Below are positions 51,923 through 60,202 of a stretch of 64,000 bases of DNA, piece after piece. Origin of the DNA: an uncultured Prevotellaceae bacterium (lineage in GTDB: Bacteria > Bacteroidota > Bacteroidia > Bacteroidales > Muribaculaceae); assembly GCA_947165675.1 (NCBI GenBank), contig CAMVBJ010000001.1:1-64000 (forward strand), written 5' to 3'. The position numbers and the translations under genes are program-made. A model generated the notes under the pieces. It was not told the DNA's origin, made no database searches, and saw only the letters and a list, made by a program, of their open reading frames with translations. Every line of letters starts with the position of its first letter. The stretch's first letter is position 1.

Positions 51923-52684
51923 ATGAAGAAAATTCTCCACTATTTTTTCCCGGTGCTGGCGGCACTCGTGTTGTGCTGCTGCACCACGTGTAAACCCAAG
52001 CAGGCCACTATGGAACAAGGCGACACCATCGACATGCATGGCTCTCCCGTGATGATTGACGACACCACGGTAAAGGGGCTCATCATCTATTATCCGCAGT
52101 TCAGCCGCATTGACCTCGTGTGCGGGAAGATGCCGTCCAGTCAGGACACCAGCATCATCTACTGTGCCGAGGCGGCTTTCACCCACGAGTTGCTCGATGA
52201 GTTTGCCCATAGCAACATCGACGGCGACCACGTGAGTGGCGGCAAGCGTTACAAGGGCGCCCAGTGCAAGGACAACAGCGGAGCCTTTGCCTGGTTCAGC
52301 GACACGACGTGGGAGTTTGTTCACGGTGAATATGGAGAACTGCTCGACAGCGTAGCCGCCGCTGGTGGCATGGGCTTCGGTCAAGCCATCATCATCCATG
52401 GTGGCGAGAGCATCCGCCCCCTGTGGCGCGAGGGCGTGAACCAGTACCGTGCCCTGTGTGAAAAGGACGGGCGCCTGTGCATCGTGGATAGCCGCGAGGC
52501 GGTAGAGTATGAGGACTTTGTGGAGATGTTAGATAAGTTCGCTCCCACCCATGCCTTGTACATGGACATGGGTGCCGGCTGGAATCACTCCTGGTGGCGT
52601 GATGGCCGCGGCAAGGCTCATGAGATTCACCCGGTAGCCGAGAAATCCCGCTACTGCACTAACTGGATCACCTTCTACAAGTAG
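51923..52684 (+). CDS. Lipoprotein of unknown function, phosphodiester-glycosidase-like
   Basis: A 253-aa lipoprotein; the signal ends in a run of cysteines (LVLCCC, 15-20) with the acylated one among Cys18-20. The layout resembles the NAGPA-type phosphodiester glycosidase fold: a central AFAWFSDTTWEFVHGEY region and a late VDSREAVEYEDF..LDKFAPTHALYMDMGAGWNHSW segment, where NAGPA proteins have ALNLDGGGSS. The match is loose and I would not assign an activity. It follows lgt after 98 bases and precedes the convergent LtaS-like gene. Confidence 0.6.
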   Translation: MKKILHYFFPVLAALVLCCCTTCKPKQATMEQGDTIDMHGSPVMIDDTTVKGLIIYYPQFSRIDLVCGKMPSSQDTSIIYCAEAAFTHELLDEFAHSNIDGDHVSGGKRYKGAQCKDNSGAFAWFSDTTWEFVHGEYGELLDSVAAAGGMGFGQAIIIHGGESIRPLWREGVNQYRALCEKDGRLCIVDSREAVEYEDFVEMLDKFAPTHALYMDMGAGWNHSWWRDGRGKAHEIHPVAEKSRYCTNWITFYK

Positions 52685-52740
52685 TGCTGATGTAAACACT
52701 CCGCCACTCGGAGGCATTTCAACATATCTATCCCTAAAGT

Positions 52741-54699
52741 CTAACGAGAAGGTGTCAGGCGGTTGTCGTTCATGCGAGACATGTATTGCTGGATGATGGC
52801 CTTGAGGAACCGTTCCATTTCCTGTTGTTCGGGTAACTGGTTGACAAGGTTGGTTTTCAATAACTTGTCGGTCTTGAAACGATAGACGGCAATTGTCTTT
52901 TCCCCGTCGAATTGCAGCATGAGTTCACCCTTGACGAGCTGGTAGATGCCCGCATTGTAGCTGAACGCCCAGGTCTGTCCGGGTTCGTCACCGAAGAGGT
53001 CGTTACCGAAGGCCAGGTAAGGCTTGTCATATCCCAACAGGTGCAGCAGCGATGGCGTAATATCGGTCTGCTGGGCTATCATGGTCTGGTCAAGCATCGG
53101 TGGCAGTGAACCGTCGGGTGTGAAGAAGATGATGGGTATGCTGTAGAGGCCCAGGTCGTTCTTATAGACGTCGTGGCTGGTCTGGTTGGTATGGTCGGCC
53201 ACGAGGACAAAGATGGTGTTCTGGTACCACGGTTCATGGCTGGCTCGCTCGAAGAAGCGTCTCAGCGCCATGTCGGTATAGCGCACGCACTTGTGGATGG
53301 GCTGGCCCCCCTCATCCTTGAGAGAGTCGCGGTACTGCTCTGGCACGTTGTAGGGGTGGTGAGACGATGCGGTGAACACGGTAGCCAGGAAGGGTTGCTT
53401 CATCTGGTCGATGCCATCGAGGGTGAATTGCAGGAACGGCTCGTCCCAGATGGCCCACTTGCCGTCAAAATCGTCCATGCCGCCATACTTGGTGGACTTG
53501 CAGTACTCATCGAGACCGTAGTATCGCTGGTAGCCGATGCTGTGGGCAAAGGCGCTGAATCCCATCGAGATGTTGTGTCCGCCGTGAAAGAAGGCGCTGC
53601 TGTAGCCCTCACGCCCCAGTATAGACGAGATGCCCTCGACGTCGTTGAGCGAGGCGGGAGTGAGAAAGAAAGGTTCAACCATCATGGGCAGTCCCGACAG
53701 GATAGATGGCATGGCATCCATGCTGATGCGGCCGTTGGCATAGCTGTATTGAAAAGTGTGAGACCTGGTCAGCAAGGAATCGATAAAGGGCATATAACCC
53801 TCGTATTGCCCACCATCCAGGTCGCGGTTGAGCGATCCGATGTATTCCTTGCCCATGCTCTCGACGATCAAGATGACCACATTCTTGCCCTTGTGGCTCA
53901 ACTGATCGACCGTGGAATGGCTGTGAATAGGGCTGTAAGTGGCCTCTAACTGATCAGGAGACATGTAATGGGGCGTGACAAAGGGCTTCTTGCCGATGCT
54001 GCGAATCATGGAGAACGGCGTGTTGAGCACCACCGACGCCTCGACAGGACGGTTGACAAACTGGTTGGCGTTGCTGATGGTCATCGGGCGCGTGCCTGCC
54101 GTGACGCTGCCACGGATGCCCACAATGGAGAGCGGTATCATCACCAGCAGGGCAATGAGCTGGGAGAGATAGTATTGATGCCCAAATCGATAGACATCGA
54201 GCCGTGGCCTGGTGTAGCAGCGCCACAGGGTATATACCAGTGCGCCAAAAGCAAGCACCAAGTACCAGTGATGCACAAATTCGGTCAAGATGATGGATGT
54301 GATGTTACCCTCGGCTGCAAACTCGGTGAACACCGAGACCGTGGAGCGCCGTCCTGTGTACTGGAAATAGACGGCATCCATCAGGTTCATGGCCAGGCCG
54401 ACAGCATTGGTCGCAACGAAGAGCCACTTCAAGCCCTTGTGGAAGCCAGAACGCTCCTTGAGATGTAACGGCAGCAACATGAGTACCAAGTACAGGCTGT
54501 TGACATAGAGCAGCGCCGACGTGTCAAAGACCAGCGCCCCGTGGAGCATACTCTTGAACAAGGACCATGACATATAGGGCGCGAAGGTTGACCAGTTCTC
54601 CATGAAGAATGCCACCCGCGAGAGCATCCACACCAAGTAGGCCACGAGCATATTCAACACCGCAGCCCCGATATTACTATGAATCCATTTTTTCCACAT
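52741..54699 (-). CDS. LtaS-like sulfatase-fold phosphotransferase
   Basis: A 652-aa inner-membrane protein with five N-terminal hydrophobic helices (to about 205) and a periplasmic alkaline-phosphatase-fold domain. The metal and nucleophile regions are VILIVESMGKEYIG (metal Glu), YANGRISMDAMPSILSG (about 320-337, probable nucleophile Ser where LtaS has Thr), AFFHGGHNISMG and VLVADHTNQTSH. Related enzymes transfer phosphoglycerol or phosphoethanolamine to glycans or lipids. A Gram-negative has no lipoteichoic acid, so a lipid A, glycan or capsule target is likely. It starts 20 bases after a GH3-type synthetase gene. Confidence 0.87.
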   Translation of the reverse strand: MWKKWIHSNIGAAVLNMLVAYLVWMLSRVAFFMENWSTFAPYMSWSLFKSMLHGALVFDTSALLYVNSLYLVLMLLPLHLKERSGFHKGLKWLFVATNAVGLAMNLMDAVYFQYTGRRSTVSVFTEFAAEGNITSIILTEFVHHWYLVLAFGALVYTLWRCYTRPRLDVYRFGHQYYLSQLIALLVMIPLSIVGIRGSVTAGTRPMTISNANQFVNRPVEASVVLNTPFSMIRSIGKKPFVTPHYMSPDQLEATYSPIHSHSTVDQLSHKGKNVVILIVESMGKEYIGSLNRDLDGGQYEGYMPFIDSLLTRSHTFQYSYANGRISMDAMPSILSGLPMMVEPFFLTPASLNDVEGISSILGREGYSSAFFHGGHNISMGFSAFAHSIGYQRYYGLDEYCKSTKYGGMDDFDGKWAIWDEPFLQFTLDGIDQMKQPFLATVFTASSHHPYNVPEQYRDSLKDEGGQPIHKCVRYTDMALRRFFERASHEPWYQNTIFVLVADHTNQTSHDVYKNDLGLYSIPIIFFTPDGSLPPMLDQTMIAQQTDITPSLLHLLGYDKPYLAFGNDLFGDEPGQTWAFSYNAGIYQLVKGELMLQFDGEKTIAVYRFKTDKLLKTNLVNQLPEQQEMERFLKAIIQQYMSRMNDNRLTPSR

Positions 54700-54719
54700 G
54701 ACACTCGACCATTTTATCC

Positions 54720-56240
54720 TTATTCGGGCTTGTTGATGAATTGCAGCATCTGTTCGATGATGGCGCGGTTGTTGTTCAGGCGGGGCACCTTGCGCTGTCC
54801 GCCTAATTTGCCAGTTGAGGCAAGCCAGCGGTCAAAGAGGCCCGTGGGAGCGACAACAAGCTCAGGCATGTCCAGGAAGATGTCGCCCGTGCGCTTGGCG
54901 TCGTAATCGCTGTTCACCTCGCGCAGGTGCTGGTCCAGAAGCTGCATGAAGCGGGATGGGTCGTCGGGCTTGCTGGCAAACTCGATGAGCCACTGGTGAT
55001 GACCTCGTTCATTGTCGTGGGCATAGACTGGAGCGGCAGTGTAGTTGAGAACTTGGGCCCCCGTCTCGTGAGCGGCTGCTGTGATGGCCTTGTCGGCGTT
55101 GTGTACCATCAGTTCCTCGCCGAAGGCGTTGATGAAGCTATGGGTGCGCCCGGCGATCCTGATCTTGACGGGATTGAGTTGTTCGATAGTAACTGTGTCA
55201 CCGATGCGGTAGCGCCACAGGCCGTTGGCAGCGGTGATGATGAGTTCATAGGTGCGTCCAGTCTCAATTTCCCAGATGGGATAGACCTCGGGAGTCTCGC
55301 TGTCACTTTCCTCGATGGGCAGGAACTCGTAGAAAACGCCCACATCGAGCAATAACAGCATGGCCTCGGTTGACCAGTCACTCTGCACGGCAAAGAAGCC
55401 CTCACTGGCATTATAAGTGTCCAGGAAGTGCATCTTGTTCATGTCACACAGGGCCTCGTATTGCTGCCTGTAGGGCTCAAAGGCGATGCCACCGTGGAAG
55501 AACACCTCCAGGTTGGGCCACACCTCGTGGATGCTGGATTTGCCCGTCTGCCGCAGCACCTCCTTGATCACGGTCAGGAACCAGGAGGGCACACCACTCA
55601 GGTTGGTGACATTGGCGTTCATGCTGGCCTGGACCAGCCGTGGCAGCTTCTCACTCCAATTCTCCATGAGGGCAACGTCCTTACTGGGGATGCGCAACAG
55701 GTTGGCCAGCGGGTTGATGTTCTCGATGAGGTTGGCACTCAAGTCCCCTACCCTCACTCCAGGTTGCACTTGCAAGTTGTTGGCAAAACTGCCTCCCAGG
55801 ATAAAAGCCCTGCCCGAGAAGATGCGGCTCTGGGGATTCATATTCAGGTAATGTGACACGACGTCGCTGCCTCCCTGATAATGGTTCCACTGGAAGGATT
55901 CGCGGGTAATGGGGATGTACTTGCTGCGGCCACTCGTTCCCGATGACTGCGCAAAGTTGAAACACCGTCCTGGCCAGAGCTCGTCCTTGCCGCCCTTGAC
56001 CATTCGCATGATGTTGGGTTCCAGATTCTCGTAGGAGAACAGCGGTAGTCGTGAGGCAAACTGCTTATAGGTCCTGATGGTTGAGAAGTCATACTTGCGG
56101 CCAAACCGCGTGAGCGCCGCTTTCTCGACCAGGCGCACGAGCTCGCCTTGTTGTACGGCATCGGCATGGTCAATGTAGCGTACCTGTTGCTGGAGGCGTG
56201 ACAGGAAATGACTGCGTACTAAAGGTGTAAAGTCTATCAT
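54720..56240 (-). CDS. GH3-family acyl-acid amido synthetase
   Basis: An adenylate-forming enzyme of the GH3 (auxin-conjugating) type, 506 aa. NFAQSSGTSGRSKYIPITRES is the nucleotide-binding P-loop, LEVFFHGGIAFEPY and TYNASEGFFAVQ the acyl-acid and adenylate sites, and GLWRYRIGDTV the hinge. Bacterial members are mostly uncharacterised; plant ones join amino acids to hormones. I start at ATG 56240 (MIDFTPLVRSHF); a -7 box (minus strand, 56246-56253) lies only 6 bases upstream, so the earlier codon at 56282 would precede the promoter and the mRNA may be leaderless. It is coupled to the LtaS-like gene. Confidence 0.87.
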   Translation of the reverse strand: MIDFTPLVRSHFLSRLQQQVRYIDHADAVQQGELVRLVEKAALTRFGRKYDFSTIRTYKQFASRLPLFSYENLEPNIMRMVKGGKDELWPGRCFNFAQSSGTSGRSKYIPITRESFQWNHYQGGSDVVSHYLNMNPQSRIFSGRAFILGGSFANNLQVQPGVRVGDLSANLIENINPLANLLRIPSKDVALMENWSEKLPRLVQASMNANVTNLSGVPSWFLTVIKEVLRQTGKSSIHEVWPNLEVFFHGGIAFEPYRQQYEALCDMNKMHFLDTYNASEGFFAVQSDWSTEAMLLLLDVGVFYEFLPIEESDSETPEVYPIWEIETGRTYELIITAANGLWRYRIGDTVTIEQLNPVKIRIAGRTHSFINAFGEELMVHNADKAITAAAHETGAQVLNYTAAPVYAHDNERGHHQWLIEFASKPDDPSRFMQLLDQHLREVNSDYDAKRTGDIFLDMPELVVAPTGLFDRWLASTGKLGGQRKVPRLNNNRAIIEQMLQFINKPE

Positions 56241-56438
56241 AGACTGCAAAATTAGTAATAAACCCCGAGAAACAGGAAGCACGATCGCAAAAATCGAGGA
56301 AACGTCGCCCTTGGTCGATAGAAAATCATTGCTCGCCCGCTATTGGGCCCTTGGCCGTGAATGGGCTGTCAAGATGGCACGGGATGTGCACAATCCACGG
56401 GTGGTTAGTCGATTATTTATGAATATTTGTCTAAAATA

Positions 56439-56470
56439 TTTGCAACTATTCATTAATGAGACTAATTTTG
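56439..56470 (+). promoter_or_regulatory. Promoter of the secreted 205-aa protein (TTTG - 20 bp - TAATTTTG)
   Basis: TTTG at 56439-56442 and TAATTTTG at 56463-56470 have consensus spacing, 43 bases before the ATG. Confidence 0.7.
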
Positions 56471-56512
56471 GGACAATAAACATTTAGTAACACATTTAAA
56501 ACGCATACGACT

Positions 56513-57130
56513 ATGAAACGCTTTATCTTAACAATGGTTGCCATGCTGACCTTAGGGGTAGCGGCCAACGCAATGAGCTATAAGTCGGCACGTGATCAGG
56601 CTTTCTTCCTGACCGACAAGATGGCCTATGAACTCGGCTTGAGCGATGACCAGTATAACGCCGTGTTTGAAATCAACATGGACTACATCATGTGTCTGGA
56701 CGTGTATGATGACATCTTCGGCTCCTTCTGGACTCGTCGTAACAATGAACTCAGGTATGTGCTCACGGCCGCACAATACCAGTACTACATGCAGTTAGAG
56801 TACTTCTATCGCCCTGTTTCGTGGCAGAACAAGAAGTTTGTCTTTTCCATCTATAACCGTTATCCCAAGGATCGCTTCTACCGTGCAGCTCCTCCTGGAT
56901 ACCAGGTCTATAAGGGTTCTAACCGCTACTTTGACCACAGTGCTTACCACGGACGCACCTTTGGCGCTCCCGAGAGCAAGAGTCAGCCCAAGCCCGGCAT
57001 GGGTGGAACGCAGCCCGCTATGGGTGGCACATCCAAGAGTCAGCCTGGCAGCAAGAGTCAGCCTGGCATGACCAAGAAGCAAGCCGTCAATAGAGGCAAG
57101 CAGATGATGAACCAGCCTCCTCGCCGGTAA
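56513..57130 (+). CDS. Secreted protein of unknown function with repetitive tail
   Basis: A 205-aa exported protein with a signal peptide (about 1-20). The mature N-terminal part is helical (AYELGLSDDQYNAVFEINMDY, YVLTAAQYQYYMQLEYFYRP) and resembles LTxxQ/CpxP-like periplasmic proteins in its helix-LSxxQ pattern, though this is weak. The last 65 residues are low complexity with repeats of SKSQPG and GMGGTQP. It has a good promoter and its own terminator, so it is a single-gene unit. Confidence 0.75.
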   Translation: MKRFILTMVAMLTLGVAANAMSYKSARDQAFFLTDKMAYELGLSDDQYNAVFEINMDYIMCLDVYDDIFGSFWTRRNNELRYVLTAAQYQYYMQLEYFYRPVSWQNKKFVFSIYNRYPKDRFYRAAPPGYQVYKGSNRYFDHSAYHGRTFGAPESKSQPKPGMGGTQPAMGGTSKSQPGSKSQPGMTKKQAVNRGKQMMNQPPRR

Positions 57131-57165
57131 TCACGAAGCACCGATCACACTTATTCACGATAGTA

Positions 57166-57207
57166 AACAAGAGGAAGACCTCGCCTAATACGGGCCTTCC
57201 TCTTGTT
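57166..57207. terminator. Terminator after the secreted 205-aa protein
   Basis: AACAAGAGGAAG (57166-57177) pairs exactly with CTTCCTCTTGTT (57196-57207), followed by GTTT. It lies between convergent genes and may serve both. Confidence 0.85.
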
Positions 57208-57231
57208 GTTTCCCAAAGGCTGTCGTAGGGA

Positions 57232-57834
57232 TTACTTCTTGAGTTCAAAGCCTATCATCACATCCTCGTAATTATCCATCAGCTTGGACAACACCTTGAC
57301 GGTGGAACTGTCACTGAAGCGGCCGGCGAGAGTGAGTAGCGAGATGAACTTGTCGGCATCAAAGGTGATGTGCATTTTCTTCTTGCCATCACGCTTGAGG
57401 TGGGCCGTAATGGGAACCCCGTGCCACTTGATGTAAATCTTCTCCTGGTCGGGATTGTAGTTATAGGTGCCGCCTATATTCTTTCCCAGCAGATTGATGG
57501 CACAAGTCCCATCCTCGTTGAAACTGAAGCGTGGGCGCATCTTGTCCAGGCCGATGCTCTTGAAGGCGTTCTTGAGTTTCTTCTTGATCTTGCTCTTGGC
57601 AATGGGTTTGCCAATGCCAGCAATCAGGTTCTTGCCACTCACGTCAACGCTGGGTGCCTTGTAGGTCCATTCTCCCTTGATCATTGAATTGACCAGGAGG
57701 GTTTCGCGGGCGATGTCGTCCTCGGTGATGGTGAACACTTGGTCGGGGTGCAAGGGGCCGCCAGCCGCATTCTTCTTGGCCGCGCAGGAAGTCAACAACA
57801 ACAATGCGCACAAGATGGTTGCAATAAGTCTCAT
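57232..57834 (-). CDS. DUF4923-family lipoprotein
   Basis: A 200-aa lipoprotein with lipobox LLTSC (Cys17). The body shows the DUF4923 pattern (GEWTYKAPSVDVSGKNLIAG, KKKLKNAFKSIGL, FNEDGTCAINLLGKNIGGTY), a lipocalin-like beta-barrel of unknown function common in Bacteroidales. I start at ATG 57834 (MRLIATILCA); the frame extends 30 codons upstream but a -7 box (minus strand, 57853-57860) lies inside that extension. Confidence 0.82.
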   Translation of the reverse strand: MRLIATILCALLLLTSCAAKKNAAGGPLHPDQVFTITEDDIARETLLVNSMIKGEWTYKAPSVDVSGKNLIAGIGKPIAKSKIKKKLKNAFKSIGLDKMRPRFSFNEDGTCAINLLGKNIGGTYNYNPDQEKIYIKWHGVPITAHLKRDGKKKMHITFDADKFISLLTLAGRFSDSSTVKVLSKLMDNYEDVMIGFELKK

Positions 57835-57913
57835 ATTATCATTATTTTTTGGCAAAGTTAACTCAAATTGAGAAAAAGGCATAATAAAAAACGACTTAAA
57901 AGAAAAAAAGTTG

Positions 57914-57921
57914 TAATTTTG
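57914..57921 (+). promoter_or_regulatory. -7 box (TAATTTTG) for the glycosyltransferase gene
   Basis: A TAnnTTTG match 73 bases before the ATG at 57994. Confidence 0.5.
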
Positions 57922-57993
57922 CATCTTGCGTCAGTATGGCGCAGATGAAGGACTGAATTTTTATTAAGAAAAACGATTAATTGAATACGGAAT

Positions 57994-59133
57994 ATGGTAG
58001 TAGGTTACGGTGGCCGCAAGATTATCATGGAGAATGATGATACATCCTATTATGGGCGTATCCTCATTAAGGCACTTGCCGTCAATTATCCCGACAATTA
58101 TTATATCCTTTATTCTCCGCAGAACGAGCATAACAAACGTTTGACACCTATCTTCAACGAGGAGAGCGTGCGCGTGAAGTTCCCGCGCAACCACATCCAT
58201 AACAAGGAACGGTGGTACACGGGTAATGGCATTGTCCGTTCGGCCAAGGGTCATGGTGTGAACACCTTCCATGGCATTGATGATGGAATCGCCTCGGGTT
58301 TCAAGGGCAGCAATTTCCCCACAGTGTTCACGATGCTCGACCCCCTCTACAAGAATGCCCATGGCTGGATTCAGCGCATGTTCATGCAGCGTCGCGCCCG
58401 CAAGGCGTGCAAGATTGCCAAGCGCGTGATCGCCCTTAACGAGGTTGACCGCCAGCTCATCATCGACCACTATCACGTGTCACCAGACAACGTGGAGGTG
58501 GTGCACCCGTGCTTCTTCTCGGGCTGCGATGAGTCGGTTCCCGAGAACATGTATGGCATCTTGCGTGAGAAGTATCACCTTCCCGAGAAGTTTGTCCTCT
58601 ACAAGGGGCGCTTGAACAGCAATGATAACGTCAACGAGGCGATGCAGCTTGTGCATGAACTGCGTGACCGCAAGATCTCGATTGTGCTGTTGGGTTACCG
58701 TACCGATTACTTTGACAGCGTTATCAAGGAACAGGCTCATAATTTGCACATTTTCCACCGCTTCAAACAGGTGGACAAGGTGCACCATGCCGACCTTACT
58801 GCTGTCGTCAAGATGGCTCAGGCCGTCATTATCCCTAACACGGACCGTAGCCGCGACACCTTCAAGCTCTTGAACGCTCAACGAAGCGGCGCCCTTGTCA
58901 TCTGTAAGGACAGTGCAAAGGCTCGAGAGATTGGTGGCGACGGCGCGATATACTATGATGATTTCCATGATGGAGCCGAGGCATTGAGCGATATTCTTGA
59001 TGATGAGAACAAGAAGGCTGCAATGCTCAAGGCCGCTCGTGATAACACCGAGCGCTTCACGGGCAAGATTATTGCCGACCAGATGATCCACATCTATCGA
59101 TCGGTACTGATGCACCGCAGGCTCTATCAGTAA
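57994..59133 (+). CDS. Glycosyltransferase (GT4-like, GT-B fold)
   Basis: A 379-aa cytosolic sugar transferase. The N-terminal domain reads DDTSYYGRILIKAL and HGVNTFHGIDDGIASG. The linker FVLYKGRLNSNDNVNEAM opens the C-terminal Rossmann domain, with VIIPNTDRSRDTFKLLNAQRSGALVI in the place of the donor-binding E-x7-E region of GT4 enzymes. The gene is alone, outside any sugar-synthesis cluster, and the acceptor is unknown; a core-envelope glycan is plausible. Confidence 0.8.
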   Translation: MVVGYGGRKIIMENDDTSYYGRILIKALAVNYPDNYYILYSPQNEHNKRLTPIFNEESVRVKFPRNHIHNKERWYTGNGIVRSAKGHGVNTFHGIDDGIASGFKGSNFPTVFTMLDPLYKNAHGWIQRMFMQRRARKACKIAKRVIALNEVDRQLIIDHYHVSPDNVEVVHPCFFSGCDESVPENMYGILREKYHLPEKFVLYKGRLNSNDNVNEAMQLVHELRDRKISIVLLGYRTDYFDSVIKEQAHNLHIFHRFKQVDKVHHADLTAVVKMAQAVIIPNTDRSRDTFKLLNAQRSGALVICKDSAKAREIGGDGAIYYDDFHDGAEALSDILDDENKKAAMLKAARDNTERFTGKIIADQMIHIYRSVLMHRRLYQ

Positions 59134-59155
59134 AGTTTTGGTGGACTAATTGAAG

Positions 59156-59191
59156 ACAAGGGCGACGGATTGTTGAATCTGTTGCCCTTGT
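59156..59191. terminator. Terminator between the glycosyltransferase gene and nadK
   Basis: ACAAGGGCGAC (59156-59166) pairs with GTTGCCCTTGT (59181-59191) with one G-T pair. It is between convergent genes. Confidence 0.7.
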
Positions 59192-59231
59192 GTGTTGTTG
59201 TCCCGTTGGGAGGGAGTCGTGTTGCGAGATG

Positions 59232-60095
59232 CTATAGCTTATCGGTTCCCCAGAGGAGTTTCTGTCGCAGCGTGCTGGCAAAGTTATTGGTAGTGCGTTG
59301 GATGACACGTGCACAGTAAGGTGCACGGCTCACGGTCAGCGTCGAGCCTGTGGGGCACAGTGTCACCTCCCCATCGATACTTACCTCGTATTGAGGCGCT
59401 CTCGAGTGGGTGCAAATGACAATCTCGCTATCGTCGCGCACGACGAGCGGCCTCATTGTCAAGGAGTGGGCCGAGATGGGCGAAAGCACCAGGCAGGAGG
59501 TCGTCGGCTCCAGGATGGGACCACCCACACTCAGGTTATAGGCCGTTGATCCAGTGGGAGTGCTCACGATGAGTCCATCACCGCGATAGGTGGTGAGTTC
59601 ACGTCCGCGCAACAGCGTCTGCATGTCGAGCATTGACGAGGTGTCATGACGCAGCACGGCAATCTCGTTCAGGGCCCAGGGGTGCTCGATGGTGACGGCG
59701 TCACATGCAGCTTGCAGCATGGTGCGCTCCTCGATGCGGTAATTACCAGCCAGCACATCGTCAATCAGGTCGCTGTTATCGTCAAGATTGCCGGCTGTCA
59801 GGTAACCCAAGTGCCCCAGATTAATGCCCAGGATGGGCATGCCTTGACGTGAAACCCACATGGCAGTGGTGAGGAATGTTCCGTCGCCACCCAGTGAGAG
59901 AGCCATGTCAGCATCAGGCACCTGGTTAGCGTCGAATCCTGGCAGATGGATGTCCTGCTTGCCGCTCAGGTAATGCAGGTATTCTTGTTCAACGGCCACA
60001 TCGATGCCGTGCTGCCGCAGGTGCTCAAGGAGCCCGAGCACTGCATTGATTTCACCTTGCTGGTAGGTGTTGCCGAATATCACCAGTCGTTTCAT
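59232..60095 (-). CDS. nadK: NAD kinase
   Basis: Phosphorylates NAD to NADP. The diagnostic GGDGTFL (69-75) is present, with GINLGHLGYLTAGNLDD, LNEIAVLR and GLIVSTPTGSTAYNLSVGGP. The 287-aa length is normal. A -7 box (TAAATTTG, minus strand, 60101-60108) ends only 5 bases before the ATG, so the transcript is probably leaderless or nearly so. Confidence 0.95.
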   Translation of the reverse strand: MKRLVIFGNTYQQGEINAVLGLLEHLRQHGIDVAVEQEYLHYLSGKQDIHLPGFDANQVPDADMALSLGGDGTFLTTAMWVSRQGMPILGINLGHLGYLTAGNLDDNSDLIDDVLAGNYRIEERTMLQAACDAVTIEHPWALNEIAVLRHDTSSMLDMQTLLRGRELTTYRGDGLIVSTPTGSTAYNLSVGGPILEPTTSCLVLSPISAHSLTMRPLVVRDDSEIVICTHSRAPQYEVSIDGEVTLCPTGSTLTVSRAPYCARVIQRTTNNFASTLRQKLLWGTDKL

Positions 60096-60100
60096 AGTGG

Positions 60101-60108
60101 CAAATTTA
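60101..60108 (-). promoter_or_regulatory. -7 box (TAAATTTG) abutting the nadK start
   Basis: A minus-strand TAnnTTTG match ending 5 bases upstream of the start codon. Confidence 0.55.
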
Positions 60109-60202
60109 GTGACTTTATTTCATTAGGTAGTGAAAATGGGCTGAAAAATGTGTATATCGAGCCGACTGAACTGTTGAGCAGGGCCATTTGTTTTGCTGTT
60201 GC

